Assembly: GCA_045612925.1 (NCBI GenBank)
Contig: JAZKZX010000042.1
Span: 1-21,132 of the forward strand
Source of the DNA: UBA1189 sp045612925
GTDB taxonomy: Bacteria > Bacteroidota > Bacteroidia > Bacteroidales > Bacteroidaceae
Length of the DNA stretch: 21,132 bases
Direction: 5' to 3'
Every line of letters starts with the position of its first letter. Position 1 is the first letter of the stretch. Positions 7,436 to 16,055 of this stretch are shown piece by piece. The notes under the pieces were generated by a model. That model saw nothing but the letters and a program-made list of their open reading frames with translations, did not search any database and was not told the origin of the DNA. Both the position numbers and the translations under genes were made by a program.

Positions 7436-8389
7436 TCAATAGATAGCCTTTGCCACCTGCTTGACGCTATCGGTAGCTGCCACGGTGTAGAAGTGTATGC
7501 TGGGCACACCTTGGGCGATGAGCTCCTTGCATTGGGCTATACACCATTCTATGCCCACCTGGCGCACCTCCTCATCGCTCTTGCAGCGGAGCACCTCGGT
7601 GGCGAGGGTCTGAGGAATGTCCACCTTGAAGGTCTTGGGGATGATGCTGAGCTGGCGCACGGTCTTGAAGGGCTTGATACCTGGGATGATGGGGATGGTG
7701 ATGCCCTCGGCACGAGCACGCTCGACGAAGCGGAAGTACTTGTCGTTGTCGTAGAAGAGCTGCGTCACGGCATACTCGGCTCCAGCCTTGACTTTCTCCT
7801 TAAGCCAGTGGAGGTCCATATCCATGTTGGGAGACTCTTCGTGCTTCTCGGGGTAGCAGGCTACACCATACGAGAAGGGTTGTCCAGGCTCTTTGATGGG
7901 TGAGCCGTCGCAGAAGAAGCCTTCATTGAAGTGGTTGACCTGTGCCTGCAGTTCTATGGCATGACTATAGCCATTGGGCGTGGGGGTAAATATGCTCTCG
8001 TGCTTGGCCTTGTCGCCGCGAAGCAGAAGTAGGTCGGTGATACCGAGAAACTGCAGGTCGAGTAGCACATACTCGGTCTCCTCGCGGGTGAAACCGCTGC
8101 AGAGGATGTGGGGGACCACATCGATATTGTACCTGTTTTTGATAGCTGCCGCTACGGCTACCGTGCCAGGGCGACGGCGCACAGAGACCTTCTGGAATAG
8201 TCCGTCGGGCGACTCCTGATATATATACTCACTACGGTGCGTAGTGATGTTGATATACTTAGGGTCGAACTCGCGCAGTTCGTCGATAGTGTGGAATAGA
8301 CTATGGATACCCGTGCCTTTGAGCGGGGGCAGCACTTCGAACGAAAAGGCTGTGTGAGTGGCGGTGGTGATAGAATCTATGACGCTCAT
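7436..8389 (-). CDS. metF: 5,10-methylenetetrahydrofolate reductase
   Basis: A 317-residue cytoplasmic flavoprotein that reduces 5,10-methylene-THF to 5-methyl-THF, the methyl donor for methionine synthesis. The length and single TIM-barrel domain match bacterial MetF. Visible landmarks are the N-terminal FSFEVLPP, where Glu18 aligns with catalytic Glu28 of the E. coli enzyme, the ITTHRS segment, LLLRGDKA in the FAD-binding region, YGVACYPEKHEE, and TQLFYDNDKYFRFVERARAEGI with IPIIPGIKP. It is the last gene of the operon, starting 29 bp after the S41 protease stop, with no promoter of its own seen. Its placement with a dCMP deaminase is notable because methylene-THF is also the cosubstrate of thymidylate synthase. 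Confidence 0.95.
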   Translation of the reverse strand: MSVIDSITTATHTAFSFEVLPPLKGTGIHSLFHTIDELREFDPKYINITTHRSEYIYQESPDGLFQKVSVRRRPGTVAVAAAIKNRYNIDVVPHILCSGFTREETEYVLLDLQFLGITDLLLLRGDKAKHESIFTPTPNGYSHAIELQAQVNHFNEGFFCDGSPIKEPGQPFSYGVACYPEKHEESPNMDMDLHWLKEKVKAGAEYAVTQLFYDNDKYFRFVERARAEGITIPIIPGIKPFKTVRQLSIIPKTFKVDIPQTLATEVLRCKSDEEVRQVGIEWCIAQCKELIAQGVPSIHFYTVAATDSVKQVAKAIY

Positions 8390-8418
8390 ATGCGTGTGGC
8401 GTTAGGTTTGTGTTTCTT

Positions 8419-10005
8419 TTAGGGTCGCGACTCTCCTCGCTCAAGCACCTCTACAGCTTTTAACACTACGGGGTCGGTGAGGTTGAGATACCTGATATAC
8501 TCCTCCATGCCGAGCATGTTGTAGATAATGTTGCCGTAGAGAATCTCTTCTATTAGGGGACGTGATTTGCTGATGAGGTTGTTGCGACGCTTGACTCCCT
8601 TGTCAGTAGCATATTGCACAAACTCCTCGAGCAACTCCTCGCCCTTTAAGTAGAGGAGCAGTTCCTCCATCGTAGCATATTGAGTCAGGCGCTGGCGGTT
8701 GGCATCGGTATACTCGAAGGGGAATCGGGTAAAGAGACCGAGCTTGGACACATTGGCATAGTACGAGGTGTAGCCCGTGGTGTCTTGCGGAACGAAGATG
8801 TCGGGCATGATGCCACCACCGCCGTAGACGGTGCGTCCGTTCTTAGTTTGGTAAGCTGTGCTCTCATCTTGCTTGATGCTATCTTGGGTGAAGAACTCGC
8901 CATGCTCGTAGCGGTTGAGCAGGTCGAGCTCATATTCATCGCTTTTCCCATTGGTATAGGGCTTCTGTATGCAGCGACCCGAAGGGGTGTAGTAGCGAGC
9001 TATGGTAAGGCGGATGGCCGAGCCGTCGGCAAACTCGATGGGCTGCTGCACTAGTCCCTTACCGAAGGTGCGGCGGCCAATGATGGTGCCGCGATCGTTG
9101 TCCTGGATGGCTCCGGCAAAGATCTCGCTGGCAGAGGCCGAGGTTTCATCAGTGAGAACGACGAGGGGAAGCTCCTGACAACTGCCGCGACCATTGGCAT
9201 GCTCCTCATAGCGACGGGTGTTCTGACCTTCTGCATACACGATCATCTCGCCCTTGGGGAGAAACTCATTGACCATCTGTATGGCGGCTACCATATATCC
9301 TCCCGTATTGCCACGAAGGTCGATGATGCATCCTTGCATGCCTTGCTGCATGCCTTGGGCAAGGGCGATGAGCATCTCGGGGTAGGTGGTCTCGCCAAAC
9401 TTGTTGGTCTTGATATAGCACCAACGATCGTCGATGAGGTAGGCGGCGTCGACACTCTTCACGGGGATATTGCCACGCACGATGGTATAGTAGAGCAACT
9501 CTCGCTCACCATGACGCTTGATGCCTAACTTCACTTCGCTGCCCTTGGGACCTTTAAGACGCTTCATGGCACCCTCGTTGTTGACCTGTTTGCCTACATA
9601 GAGCGAGTCGTCGATGGTGACAATGCGGTCGCCCGCCATCAAGCCTACCTTCTCGGCTGGGCCGCCAGAGATAACATCGCTCACATAGATGGTGTCGGAT
9701 TGGATCATAAACTGGATGCCGATGCCACTGAAGCTGCCTTTCAGCTCTTGGTTTGATGCCTCGGCGTCTTTGGCAGGTATGTATACAGAGTGAGGGTCGA
9801 GCTCTGCCAACACCTTTGGAATGGCTTTCTCTACCAAGTCAGCTACATCGACCGTGTCGACATACTGCTTGTCGATGAGACGGAGCAACTGTGACAACTT
9901 GTCGCCACCTCCTGATGTGGGGCGTAAGTCGATGCACGAACTGAAGGCGACCAGTGCAAGGAGTACAAGTGTGACGATGTCGAATGTTTTCTTTGCTTGT
10001 TTCAT
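8419..10005 (-). CDS. S41-family C-terminal processing peptidase, lipoprotein
   Basis: A 528-residue periplasmic serine protease of the CtpA/Prc type. The N-terminus has a hydrophobic segment ending A-F-S-S-C, so Cys24 is probably lipidated. An N-terminal helical segment (35-85, containing ELDPHSVYIP) is followed by a PDZ domain (about 90-180, GIGIQF and GPAEKVGLMAGDRI) and the S41 catalytic core (about 185-350). The predicted nucleophile is Ser291 in TSASASE and the general base is Lys316 in RRTFGKG; the 25-residue spacing is that of the family. A C-terminal domain of about 150 residues follows. These proteases trim or degrade envelope proteins from their C-termini; the substrate here is unknown. 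The start codon overlaps the dCMP deaminase stop (ATGA), implying translational coupling. Confidence 0.93.
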   Translation of the reverse strand: MKQAKKTFDIVTLVLLALVAFSSCIDLRPTSGGGDKLSQLLRLIDKQYVDTVDVADLVEKAIPKVLAELDPHSVYIPAKDAEASNQELKGSFSGIGIQFMIQSDTIYVSDVISGGPAEKVGLMAGDRIVTIDDSLYVGKQVNNEGAMKRLKGPKGSEVKLGIKRHGERELLYYTIVRGNIPVKSVDAAYLIDDRWCYIKTNKFGETTYPEMLIALAQGMQQGMQGCIIDLRGNTGGYMVAAIQMVNEFLPKGEMIVYAEGQNTRRYEEHANGRGSCQELPLVVLTDETSASASEIFAGAIQDNDRGTIIGRRTFGKGLVQQPIEFADGSAIRLTIARYYTPSGRCIQKPYTNGKSDEYELDLLNRYEHGEFFTQDSIKQDESTAYQTKNGRTVYGGGGIMPDIFVPQDTTGYTSYYANVSKLGLFTRFPFEYTDANRQRLTQYATMEELLLYLKGEELLEEFVQYATDKGVKRRNNLISKSRPLIEEILYGNIIYNMLGMEEYIRYLNLTDPVVLKAVEVLERGESRP

Positions 10006-10418
10006 TCCTCGACGGGTAAGTATTCTACGATTACACCAGCACGCTCAAGAAGGTCGATACCATCGGTTAGACGGTATTTCTCACCATATACCACACGCTT
10101 GATGCCTGCCTGGATGATGAGCTTGGCACACTCGATGCAGGGCGATGCGGTGACATATAGGGTGGCTCCCTCGCTATTGTTGTTGGAGCGGGCTATCTTG
10201 GTGATGGCATTGGCTTCAGCATGTAGCACATAGGGCTTGGTCACATTGTTGGCATCTTCGCACACATTCTCGAAGCCTACTGGGGTGCCATTGTATCCGT
10301 CTGAAATAATCATCTTATCCTTTACCACGAGGGCGCCTACCTTGCGGCGCTCACAGTAAGAGTTCTCGGCCCAAATGGTGGCCATGCGCATATAGCGCTT
10401 GTCAAACTTTTCGTCCAT
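10002..10418 (-). CDS. dCMP deaminase (ComEB-like)
   Basis: A 138-residue zinc-dependent deaminase of the cytidine/deoxycytidylate deaminase fold. The zinc motif is H66-A-E68 (HAEAN), with E68 the proton shuttle, and P-C94-I-E-C97 provides the two cysteine ligands. The N-terminal CERRKVGALVV and GYNGTP segments are typical of dCMP deaminases and of B. subtilis ComE operon protein 2. It converts dCMP to dUMP, the substrate of thymidylate synthase. The gene starts 17 bp after the M3 peptidase stop and overlaps the S41 protease start by 4 bp. Substrate choice (dCMP rather than another deoxycytidine compound) is from family resemblance. Confidence 0.92.
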   Translation of the reverse strand: MDEKFDKRYMRMATIWAENSYCERRKVGALVVKDKMIISDGYNGTPVGFENVCEDANNVTKPYVLHAEANAITKIARSNNNSEGATLYVTASPCIECAKLIIQAGIKRVVYGEKYRLTDGIDLLERAGVIVEYLPVEE

Positions 10419-10435
10419 AATGTATTGGGTTATGG

Positions 10436-12547
10436 TTACTTCACGATTCCGTCACGCTTCATCATAGCTTCGATGGTGGCGTCTTGTCCGCGGAAACGGC
10501 GGTAGAGCTCCTTGGGATGCTCGGAACTTCCCTTTGAGAGGATATGTTCGCGGAAGGCCGTGGCTACCTCTTCGTCATAGATACCCTTCTCCTCGAAGAG
10601 GGCAAAAGCATCGGCATCGAGCATCTCGGACCACTTGTAACTGTAGTAGCCTGCCGAATAGCCGCCCGACATGATGTGACCGAAACGGGTGGTCATATTG
10701 GTACCCTCTGCTGCGGGGAGAAGTTGGGTAGATGCCCAAGCCTCATTCTCGTAGGCGAGAACGTCGCCCTCAAATGGGGTAGTGCGTGAATGCCATGCCA
10801 TGTCGAGGATGCCAAAACTTAACTGACGGATGCAAGCGTAGGCCGCATGATAATTCTGAGCACGAACGATACGCTCGACAAGTTCGTCGGGGATGAGTTC
10901 GCCTGTCTCATAGTGAAAGGCAAAGGTAGAGAGGAACTCCTTCTTGGGCAGGAAGTTCTCCATAATCTGTGAAGGAAGCTCCACGAAGTCGCGATAAACA
11001 TTGGTGCCACCCATTGAGGGATAGGTGGTAGCGGAGAAGATACCGTGCAGGGCATGGCCAAACTCGTGCAGGAAGGTCTCTACCTCGTCCTGAGTGAGCA
11101 GTGCAGGTTTGCTCTCGGTGGGTTTGGTGAAGTTCATGGTGATAGACACATGGGGACGGTTGTCTATGCTATATTGCTTGTACTGCTCCCTGAAACTTGT
11201 CATCCAAGCTCCTGAACGCTTGCTGGCACGGGGAAAGAAGTCTGTATAGATAACAGCAAGGAAACTGCCATCCTTGTCGAGCACATCGTAGGCCTTCACA
11301 TCGGGGTGGTATACGGGGATATCCTTGTTCTCTACGAAGGTGATACCATAGAGGCGGGTAGCGAGCCCGAAGACTCCGTTGGTGACATTCTCTAGTTTGA
11401 AGTAGGGACGCACCATCTCGTCGTTGAGGCTATATCTCTCTACGCGCAACTTCTCTGAATAGAACGACCAATCCCACGGCATCAGTTCGAAGTCCTTTCC
11501 CTCGGTGCGTGCGGCAATCTCTTGCACCTCCTTCACCTCTTCTTGAGCTGAGGGAAGGTAGGCCTTGAGCAATTGGTCAAGGAGATTGTTGACATTGGAT
11601 GCATTCTCTGCCATGCGATTTTCCAATACATAGTCGGCATGGCTCTCGTAACCCAAGAGCTGAGCAATCTCGAGACGCAGATTGGCAATCTTCTTCACCA
11701 ACTCCTCGTTGTTGTTCTCATTATCCTGTATATTTTGAGTGTTGTATGCCATATAGAGGTCGCGGCGAAGGTTGCGGTCTTCGCAATACATCATCACGGG
11801 GCTGTAGCTCGGTGCATGCAGCGTGAAGGTCCAGCCCTCTTGTCCCTTCTCCTTGGCTGTCTGTGCCGCTGCCTCGAGGGCTGACTCGGGCATGCCCGCT
11901 AAGCGGGTGCTGTCGGTGATGTTGAGCGAGTAGGCATTGGTAGCCTTCAGCATGTTTTGCCCGAATGCTAATGTGGACTTGCTCAGTTCGGTAGTTAACT
12001 CACGATATTTGGCTTTGCCCTCTTCGCTCAAGTTGGCTCCATTGCGGGCAAAACTGTCGTAGCACTTTTGCAACAGGCGCTGCTGCTCGGTGGTGAGTGT
12101 ACTCATATCTGTACTCTCATATGCGGCTTTCACACGAGCAAAAAGGCGCTCATCGAGCGAGATGTTATTAGAGTGCTCGGTAAGCATTGGGGAGAGCTTC
12201 TGTGCCAACTCTTGCATCTCATCAGATGTGTCGGCACTGTTGAGGGTGAAGAATACGGTGATTACTCGATCGAGCAGGCTCCCTGCATACTCCAATGCTA
12301 CGATGGTGTTCTCAAAAGTAGGAGCCTCGGGGTTGGTAATGATAGCTTCTACTTCAGCGGTATGTTGCTTGATACCCTCCATGAGGGCGGGCTCATAATG
12401 CTCGAGCTTGATTTTATTGAACGGAACAGTTTGGTAAGGGGTGTTGTACTCACTGTAGAAGGGATTCTTATTTTCCATACAAGAGGTCATGTTTAGGATT
12501 GCACCGGCCAAGGCCAAGGCACAAAGGATGTTTCTATACTTATTCAT
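10436..12547 (-). CDS. dcp: M3-family metallopeptidase (peptidyl-dipeptidase Dcp-like), lipoprotein
   Basis: A 703-residue zinc peptidase. The start is set at ATG 12547, because it gives a lipoprotein signal peptide (MNKYRNILCALALAGAILNM-TSC, Cys23); an upstream frame extension would overlap the preceding gene and bury the signal. The zinc site is H494-E-F-G-H498 with the third ligand Glu523 in DFVELPSQ, the same 29-residue spacing as E. coli Dcp. The C-terminal GGYSAGYYSYKWSEMLDADAF is characteristic of M3A enzymes and carries substrate-binding tyrosines. Dcp enzymes remove C-terminal dipeptides from oligopeptides. The lipoprotein signal places this one in the envelope, unlike cytosolic E. 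coli Dcp. It lies 23 bp after the CoA-transferase stop, within the operon. Confidence 0.92.
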   Translation of the reverse strand: MNKYRNILCALALAGAILNMTSCMENKNPFYSEYNTPYQTVPFNKIKLEHYEPALMEGIKQHTAEVEAIITNPEAPTFENTIVALEYAGSLLDRVITVFFTLNSADTSDEMQELAQKLSPMLTEHSNNISLDERLFARVKAAYESTDMSTLTTEQQRLLQKCYDSFARNGANLSEEGKAKYRELTTELSKSTLAFGQNMLKATNAYSLNITDSTRLAGMPESALEAAAQTAKEKGQEGWTFTLHAPSYSPVMMYCEDRNLRRDLYMAYNTQNIQDNENNNEELVKKIANLRLEIAQLLGYESHADYVLENRMAENASNVNNLLDQLLKAYLPSAQEEVKEVQEIAARTEGKDFELMPWDWSFYSEKLRVERYSLNDEMVRPYFKLENVTNGVFGLATRLYGITFVENKDIPVYHPDVKAYDVLDKDGSFLAVIYTDFFPRASKRSGAWMTSFREQYKQYSIDNRPHVSITMNFTKPTESKPALLTQDEVETFLHEFGHALHGIFSATTYPSMGGTNVYRDFVELPSQIMENFLPKKEFLSTFAFHYETGELIPDELVERIVRAQNYHAAYACIRQLSFGILDMAWHSRTTPFEGDVLAYENEAWASTQLLPAAEGTNMTTRFGHIMSGGYSAGYYSYKWSEMLDADAFALFEEKGIYDEEVATAFREHILSKGSSEHPKELYRRFRGQDATIEAMMKRDGIVK

Positions 12548-12570
12548 TTTGTAATTATGTGTTGATTGAT

Positions 12571-14064
12571 TTATGCAAATTCGCTCCAATCGGTAAGGCG
12601 CATGTCGCCCTTACGCATCAAGGTGTCATGCATGCCGAATGCTGCGCGTAGGTTGTGGCAGGTGTGCCCCTTTGTTGATAGATGCAGGTAGTCCCACAAC
12701 ATCTGACGGTAGTCGGGGTGGGCGCAGTTCTCGATGATCGTCTTGGCGCGCTCCATGGGGCTCTTGCCACGGAGGTCGGCAATACCCTGCTCGGTAATCA
12801 TGATGTTCACACTGTGCTCATTGTGGTCGACATGCGAGACCATGGGGACGATGGCGCTGATCATGCCGTTCTTGGCTACTGATGGGCATGAGAAGATACT
12901 GATATAGGCATTGCGGGTAAAGTCGCCCGAGCCACCGATACCATTCATCATCTTGGTGCCACACACATGGGTGGAGTTCACATTACCGTATATGTCGGCT
13001 TCGAGAGCGGTGTTCATGGAGATGAGGCCGATACGACGTGCCACTGCGGGGTGGTTTGAAATCTCTGAAGGACGCAAGATGAGTTTGTCTTTGAAGAACT
13101 CAATATCGTCATAGATGCTCTTGAGACCCTCGTTGCTCACGCTGAGCGAGCAGGTGCTGCCAAACTTACAACGACCCGAGCGGATGAGGTCGATGACCGA
13201 GTCTTGGATCACTTCGGTATACATCTCGAAGGCGGGTACGGTGGCATCGGCTCCGAGTGCGCCAAGTACGGCATTGGCCACATTGCCCACACCACTCTGC
13301 AAGGGAAGGAAGGTCTTGGGGATGATGCCACGCTTGAGGTCGCCGATGAGGAACTGTGCTACATTATTACCTATCTGCTGTGTGATGGGGTCGGCATCAG
13401 TGAAGGGGCGTGCCTCGTCGGGAAGGTTCACCTCTACGATACCTACAATTTTGGCAGGGTCTACCTGGATGTAAGGTGTGCCGATACGGTCACTGGGGCG
13501 GTATACGGGAATCTCGCGACGCAGAGGTTGGTCGAGCGGTTCGTATATGTCGTGCAAGCCCTTGGGAGCAGTGCCATAGGCGCTATTGAGTTCGATGATA
13601 ATCTTGTCGGCCAAGCGAGCTACCGTAGGAGCGATACCTACACCTGCAGTGAGGTATATCTTACCACAAGGAGTCACATCGCAAGCTTCGATGATAGCTA
13701 CATCGACCTTACCCATGAAGCCATAGCGCAACTCTTGGGCCATCTGTGAGAGGTGTATGTCGTTATATGCTATCTCGCCTGCATTGACAGCCTTGCGAAA
13801 ATCGCCATTGGTGGTGTAGGGTGCACGATAGCGCAATGCTTTGGCACGAGTGAGCGCACCATCGCATGAGTCGCCCGTAGAGGCACCAGTGAACAATCCT
13901 ATCTGGAAGGGGCGCCCTGCAGCATGCTCGGCCTCAGCAAGGCGTGCAATCTCTGCGGTCACCGTCTTGGGAGTTCCGGCAGGAGTAAATCCGCCCAATC
14001 CCACATTATATCCATGCTTTACATAACTTGCAGCTTCAGCTGCAGTGATAATCTTGAAGCTCAT
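12571..14064 (-). CDS. Acetyl-CoA hydrolase / acetate CoA-transferase family protein
   Basis: A 497-residue cytoplasmic enzyme of the AarC/Cat1/Ach1 family (two CoA-transferase domains). The N-terminal GLGGFTPAGTPKTV segment, the QSGVGNVANAV loop, catalytic Glu284 in MYTEVIQD, and the C-terminal GIGGSGDFTRN and ITEQGIADLRGKSP motifs are family signatures. Members either hydrolyse acetyl-CoA or move CoA between acetate and succinate or propionate. The length and motifs best fit succinyl-CoA:acetate or propionyl-CoA:succinate CoA-transferase, which would fit succinate/propionate fermentation in Bacteroidales, but the sequence alone does not fix the acyl specificity. It is the first gene of the operon and has a strong promoter 48 bp upstream. 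Confidence 0.9.
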   Translation of the reverse strand: MSFKIITAAEAASYVKHGYNVGLGGFTPAGTPKTVTAEIARLAEAEHAAGRPFQIGLFTGASTGDSCDGALTRAKALRYRAPYTTNGDFRKAVNAGEIAYNDIHLSQMAQELRYGFMGKVDVAIIEACDVTPCGKIYLTAGVGIAPTVARLADKIIIELNSAYGTAPKGLHDIYEPLDQPLRREIPVYRPSDRIGTPYIQVDPAKIVGIVEVNLPDEARPFTDADPITQQIGNNVAQFLIGDLKRGIIPKTFLPLQSGVGNVANAVLGALGADATVPAFEMYTEVIQDSVIDLIRSGRCKFGSTCSLSVSNEGLKSIYDDIEFFKDKLILRPSEISNHPAVARRIGLISMNTALEADIYGNVNSTHVCGTKMMNGIGGSGDFTRNAYISIFSCPSVAKNGMISAIVPMVSHVDHNEHSVNIMITEQGIADLRGKSPMERAKTIIENCAHPDYRQMLWDYLHLSTKGHTCHNLRAAFGMHDTLMRKGDMRLTDWSEFA

Positions 14065-14111
14065 ATTATCTATTATTTTTCAGTTATCCTATACATTATA
14101 TATATAGGTGG

Positions 14112-14143
14112 CAAAGTTAATGCAAGGCGAGAGAAATGCCAAA
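14112..14143 (-). promoter_or_regulatory. Bacteroidota-type promoter of the five-gene operon
   Basis: On the minus strand, TTTG (14143-14140) is followed after exactly 20 bp by TAACTTTG (14119-14112), a perfect -33/-7 match. The predicted start is near 14105, giving a leader of about 40 bases, partly AT-repeat (TATATATA). It is back-to-back with the LytTR promoter. Confidence 0.8.
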
Positions 14144-14169
14144 TATCAACAACAAATATTCGAGTAAAC

Positions 14170-14200
14170 TTTATATTTCGCTCGCTTTGTCGTATCTTTG
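14170..14200 (+). promoter_or_regulatory. Bacteroidota-type promoter of the LytTR gene
   Basis: TTTA (14170-14173) is followed after 19 bp by TATCTTTG (14193-14200). The -7 element is perfect and the -33 has one mismatch. The predicted start near 14207 leaves about 19 bases before ATG 14226. Confidence 0.7.
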
Positions 14201-14225
14201 CAGCTCAAATGAAGAATAATAACGC

Positions 14226-15134
14226 ATGAATTTAAGAAAAAAAGCACCTCGTTTTCTTCTCGAGAGCCGTACCTTGGTCGGTTCTGTCATTGCTATTGTG
14301 CTTTTCTCTATCCTTTTCATGATCATATATGGTCCTTATTCATCCACCTCGTGGCTCACATTGATGGCAGGCGAGCATGATGGGGGTGGAGTATTCAGCA
14401 GATTCCACGAAGTGATGGCCTCTATAGTGTTCTATCTTGTAGGCATTGCTTTCTTCACCTTGAGCAAGGTTATACTCTATCATATAGGACGCAAGTATCA
14501 GCTTTACAACATGCATCTGGTATCGTGGATAGGGGGCGAAGTGGTAATGATTTCATTGATCTACACCGTTTTCACAACTCTTTTCAATCTTGCTAATCCG
14601 GATATATTCCTCAACATCTGGGGACGCTCGATATTGGTATTGTCATTCATCATAGTAATACCCTACATCATTTGTGTGCAGGCTGCAACAAACCGTCATC
14701 AGAGCCAACTGCTCGACCGCCTGGGGATGAATGTCGTGAATGACACTAAAACGGATGATGTGGACCATGATCCTAAGCTCATACATCTTGTCGATAGTAC
14801 AGGTCGTATCAAGATGAGCATCAACATCGACAGTCTCTACTATGTGGAGTCTCAAGACAACTATGTGAAAATATACTATGACTCTGATGGGAAGTTGTGC
14901 AATTATATGTTGCGTAGCACAACCAAGGCCATAGAGAACAGGTTCAGTGATTGCCTCATCCGTTGTCACCGAGGCTACCTCGTGAATAAGAACAAGATAC
15001 GCATCTTCCGCAACGACCGAGACGGAATGTATATATGTCTCATGCACGATGGAATCCGACAAATACCTGTGTCGAAGTCATATGCATTAAGCATACAACG
15101 CATGCTCTCGCAGACAAATGCAGGCGTAGAATAG
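14226..15134 (+). CDS. Membrane-anchored LytTR-family DNA-binding regulator
   Basis: A 302-residue protein with four predicted membrane segments (about 17-35, 63-85, 99-121, 134-152) and a C-terminal LytTR DNA-binding domain (about 185-294). The LytTR domain shows the IDSLYYVESQDNYVKIYY strand pair, the RCHRGYLVNKNKI segment (247-258), which contributes DNA contacts in the family, and a closing IPVSKSY. There is no receiver or kinase domain, so signal input must come through the membrane part or by protein contact (inference). One-component membrane LytTR proteins are common in Bacteroidota and mostly uncharacterised; some partner with small membrane inhibitors, but no such partner lies next to this gene. 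It is monocistronic, with a promoter just upstream and a long hairpin after the stop. Confidence 0.85.
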   Translation: MNLRKKAPRFLLESRTLVGSVIAIVLFSILFMIIYGPYSSTSWLTLMAGEHDGGGVFSRFHEVMASIVFYLVGIAFFTLSKVILYHIGRKYQLYNMHLVSWIGGEVVMISLIYTVFTTLFNLANPDIFLNIWGRSILVLSFIIVIPYIICVQAATNRHQSQLLDRLGMNVVNDTKTDDVDHDPKLIHLVDSTGRIKMSINIDSLYYVESQDNYVKIYYDSDGKLCNYMLRSTTKAIENRFSDCLIRCHRGYLVNKNKIRIFRNDRDGMYICLMHDGIRQIPVSKSYALSIQRMLSQTNAGVE

Positions 15135-15153
15135 CTGTAATAACATATGTTTT

Positions 15154-15194
15154 TATAAAGCTACAGCCTTCTGTCAGAAGGCTGTAGCTTTATA
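15154..15194. terminator. Long-stem bidirectional terminator between LytTR gene and fabG
   Basis: A perfect 19-bp stem (15154-15172 with 15176-15194) closes a 3-base loop, GTC. The stem spans GCTACAGCCTTCT and its complement. It sits 19 bp after the LytTR stop and 47 bp from the fabG stop. The base of the stem is A/T rich on both sides, so it can act in either direction. It is unusually long for a plain intrinsic terminator. Confidence 0.8.
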
Positions 15195-15241
15195 TGGGTG
15201 GTGCAGGACTTGACTCCTAAAGGAATTGAACAGGGACGTCA

Positions 15242-15991
15242 TTATATAGCCATACCGCCATCTACTTGCAATACTTGTCCTGTGACATAGGCTGCAAGGT
15301 CAGATGCCAGGAAGAGCGCTGCTCCTGCTACATCTTCGCCTTCGCCTGCACGGCGTAGAGGTATCTGCTTGGCCCACTCGGAACGCAACTCTTCGCTGAG
15401 TTTACCTGTCATGTCAGTATTGATAAATCCGGGTGCAATGACATTGGCGCGTACGCCGCGTGAACCTAACTCGGCAGCGATGCTCTTGGTCAAGCCAATA
15501 ATTCCTGCTTTTGATGCAGAGTAGTTACATTGCCCAGCATTGCCATGTACACCTACTACAGACGACATGTTGATGATACTTCCACTGCGTTGGCGCATCA
15601 TGACGGGTGTGCAAGCACGGCAGAAGTTGAATGCGGACTTCAGGTTGGCAGAGATGACTTCGTCCCATTGCTGCTCGCTCATGCGCATCAACAGTCCGTC
15701 ACGAGTGATGCCGGCATTGTTTACAAGGATGTCAATATGACCAAACTCCTTTGCTACTTCTGACACGAGTGCCTCGGTGGCTGCATAGTCGGCTGCATCA
15801 GCGATATATCGCTTCACCTTTACACCTATTGAGGCTATCTCTTGTTCGGTTTGCTCGGCAGCAGCGCTTGGCGTTACATGGGTGAATGCTATGGCTGCTC
15901 CTTCAGCCGCAAAACGCAAGGCAATGGCCTTACCTATTCCTCGTGAAGCACCTGTGATGAGGGCTACTTTTCCTTCTAACATCTTTTCCAT
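15242..15991 (-). CDS. fabG: 3-oxoacyl-[acyl-carrier-protein] reductase
   Basis: A 249-residue short-chain dehydrogenase that reduces 3-oxoacyl-ACP with NADPH in fatty acid elongation. The start is ATG 15991; an upstream in-frame TTG would place extra residues over the leader. Landmarks are the Rossmann motif TGASRGIG (13-20), NNAG (91-94), Asn116, catalytic Ser144, Tyr157 and Lys161 (YSASK), the APGFINTDMT loop, and the C-terminal VTGQVLQVDGGMAI. The length and the ending VDGGMAI are those of FabG rather than of a general SDR. It is transcribed alone, divergently from xerD, with a matched promoter. A paralogous acetoacetyl-CoA reductase cannot be fully excluded. Confidence 0.92.
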   Translation of the reverse strand: MEKMLEGKVALITGASRGIGKAIALRFAAEGAAIAFTHVTPSAAAEQTEQEIASIGVKVKRYIADAADYAATEALVSEVAKEFGHIDILVNNAGITRDGLLMRMSEQQWDEVISANLKSAFNFCRACTPVMMRQRSGSIINMSSVVGVHGNAGQCNYSASKAGIIGLTKSIAAELGSRGVRANVIAPGFINTDMTGKLSEELRSEWAKQIPLRRAGEGEDVAGAALFLASDLAAYVTGQVLQVDGGMAI

Positions 15992-16055
15992 AGTTGGGTG
16001 TTCTTCTTTTAAAGTTTTGTAAATTTGTTGTTGATGCAACTTGCATCACTTGGTG

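Noticed and set aside
12548..12589. A longer start for the M3 peptidase that overlaps the CoA-transferase gene
   Set aside because: ATG 12547 begins a proper lipoprotein signal peptide; the added residues would mask it.
15195..15241. tRNA-like 3' end on the minus strand (GTTCAATTCC followed by a terminal CACCA)
   Set aside because: The T-arm stem does not pair, and there is no acceptor, D-arm or anticodon arm upstream because fabG occupies that space.
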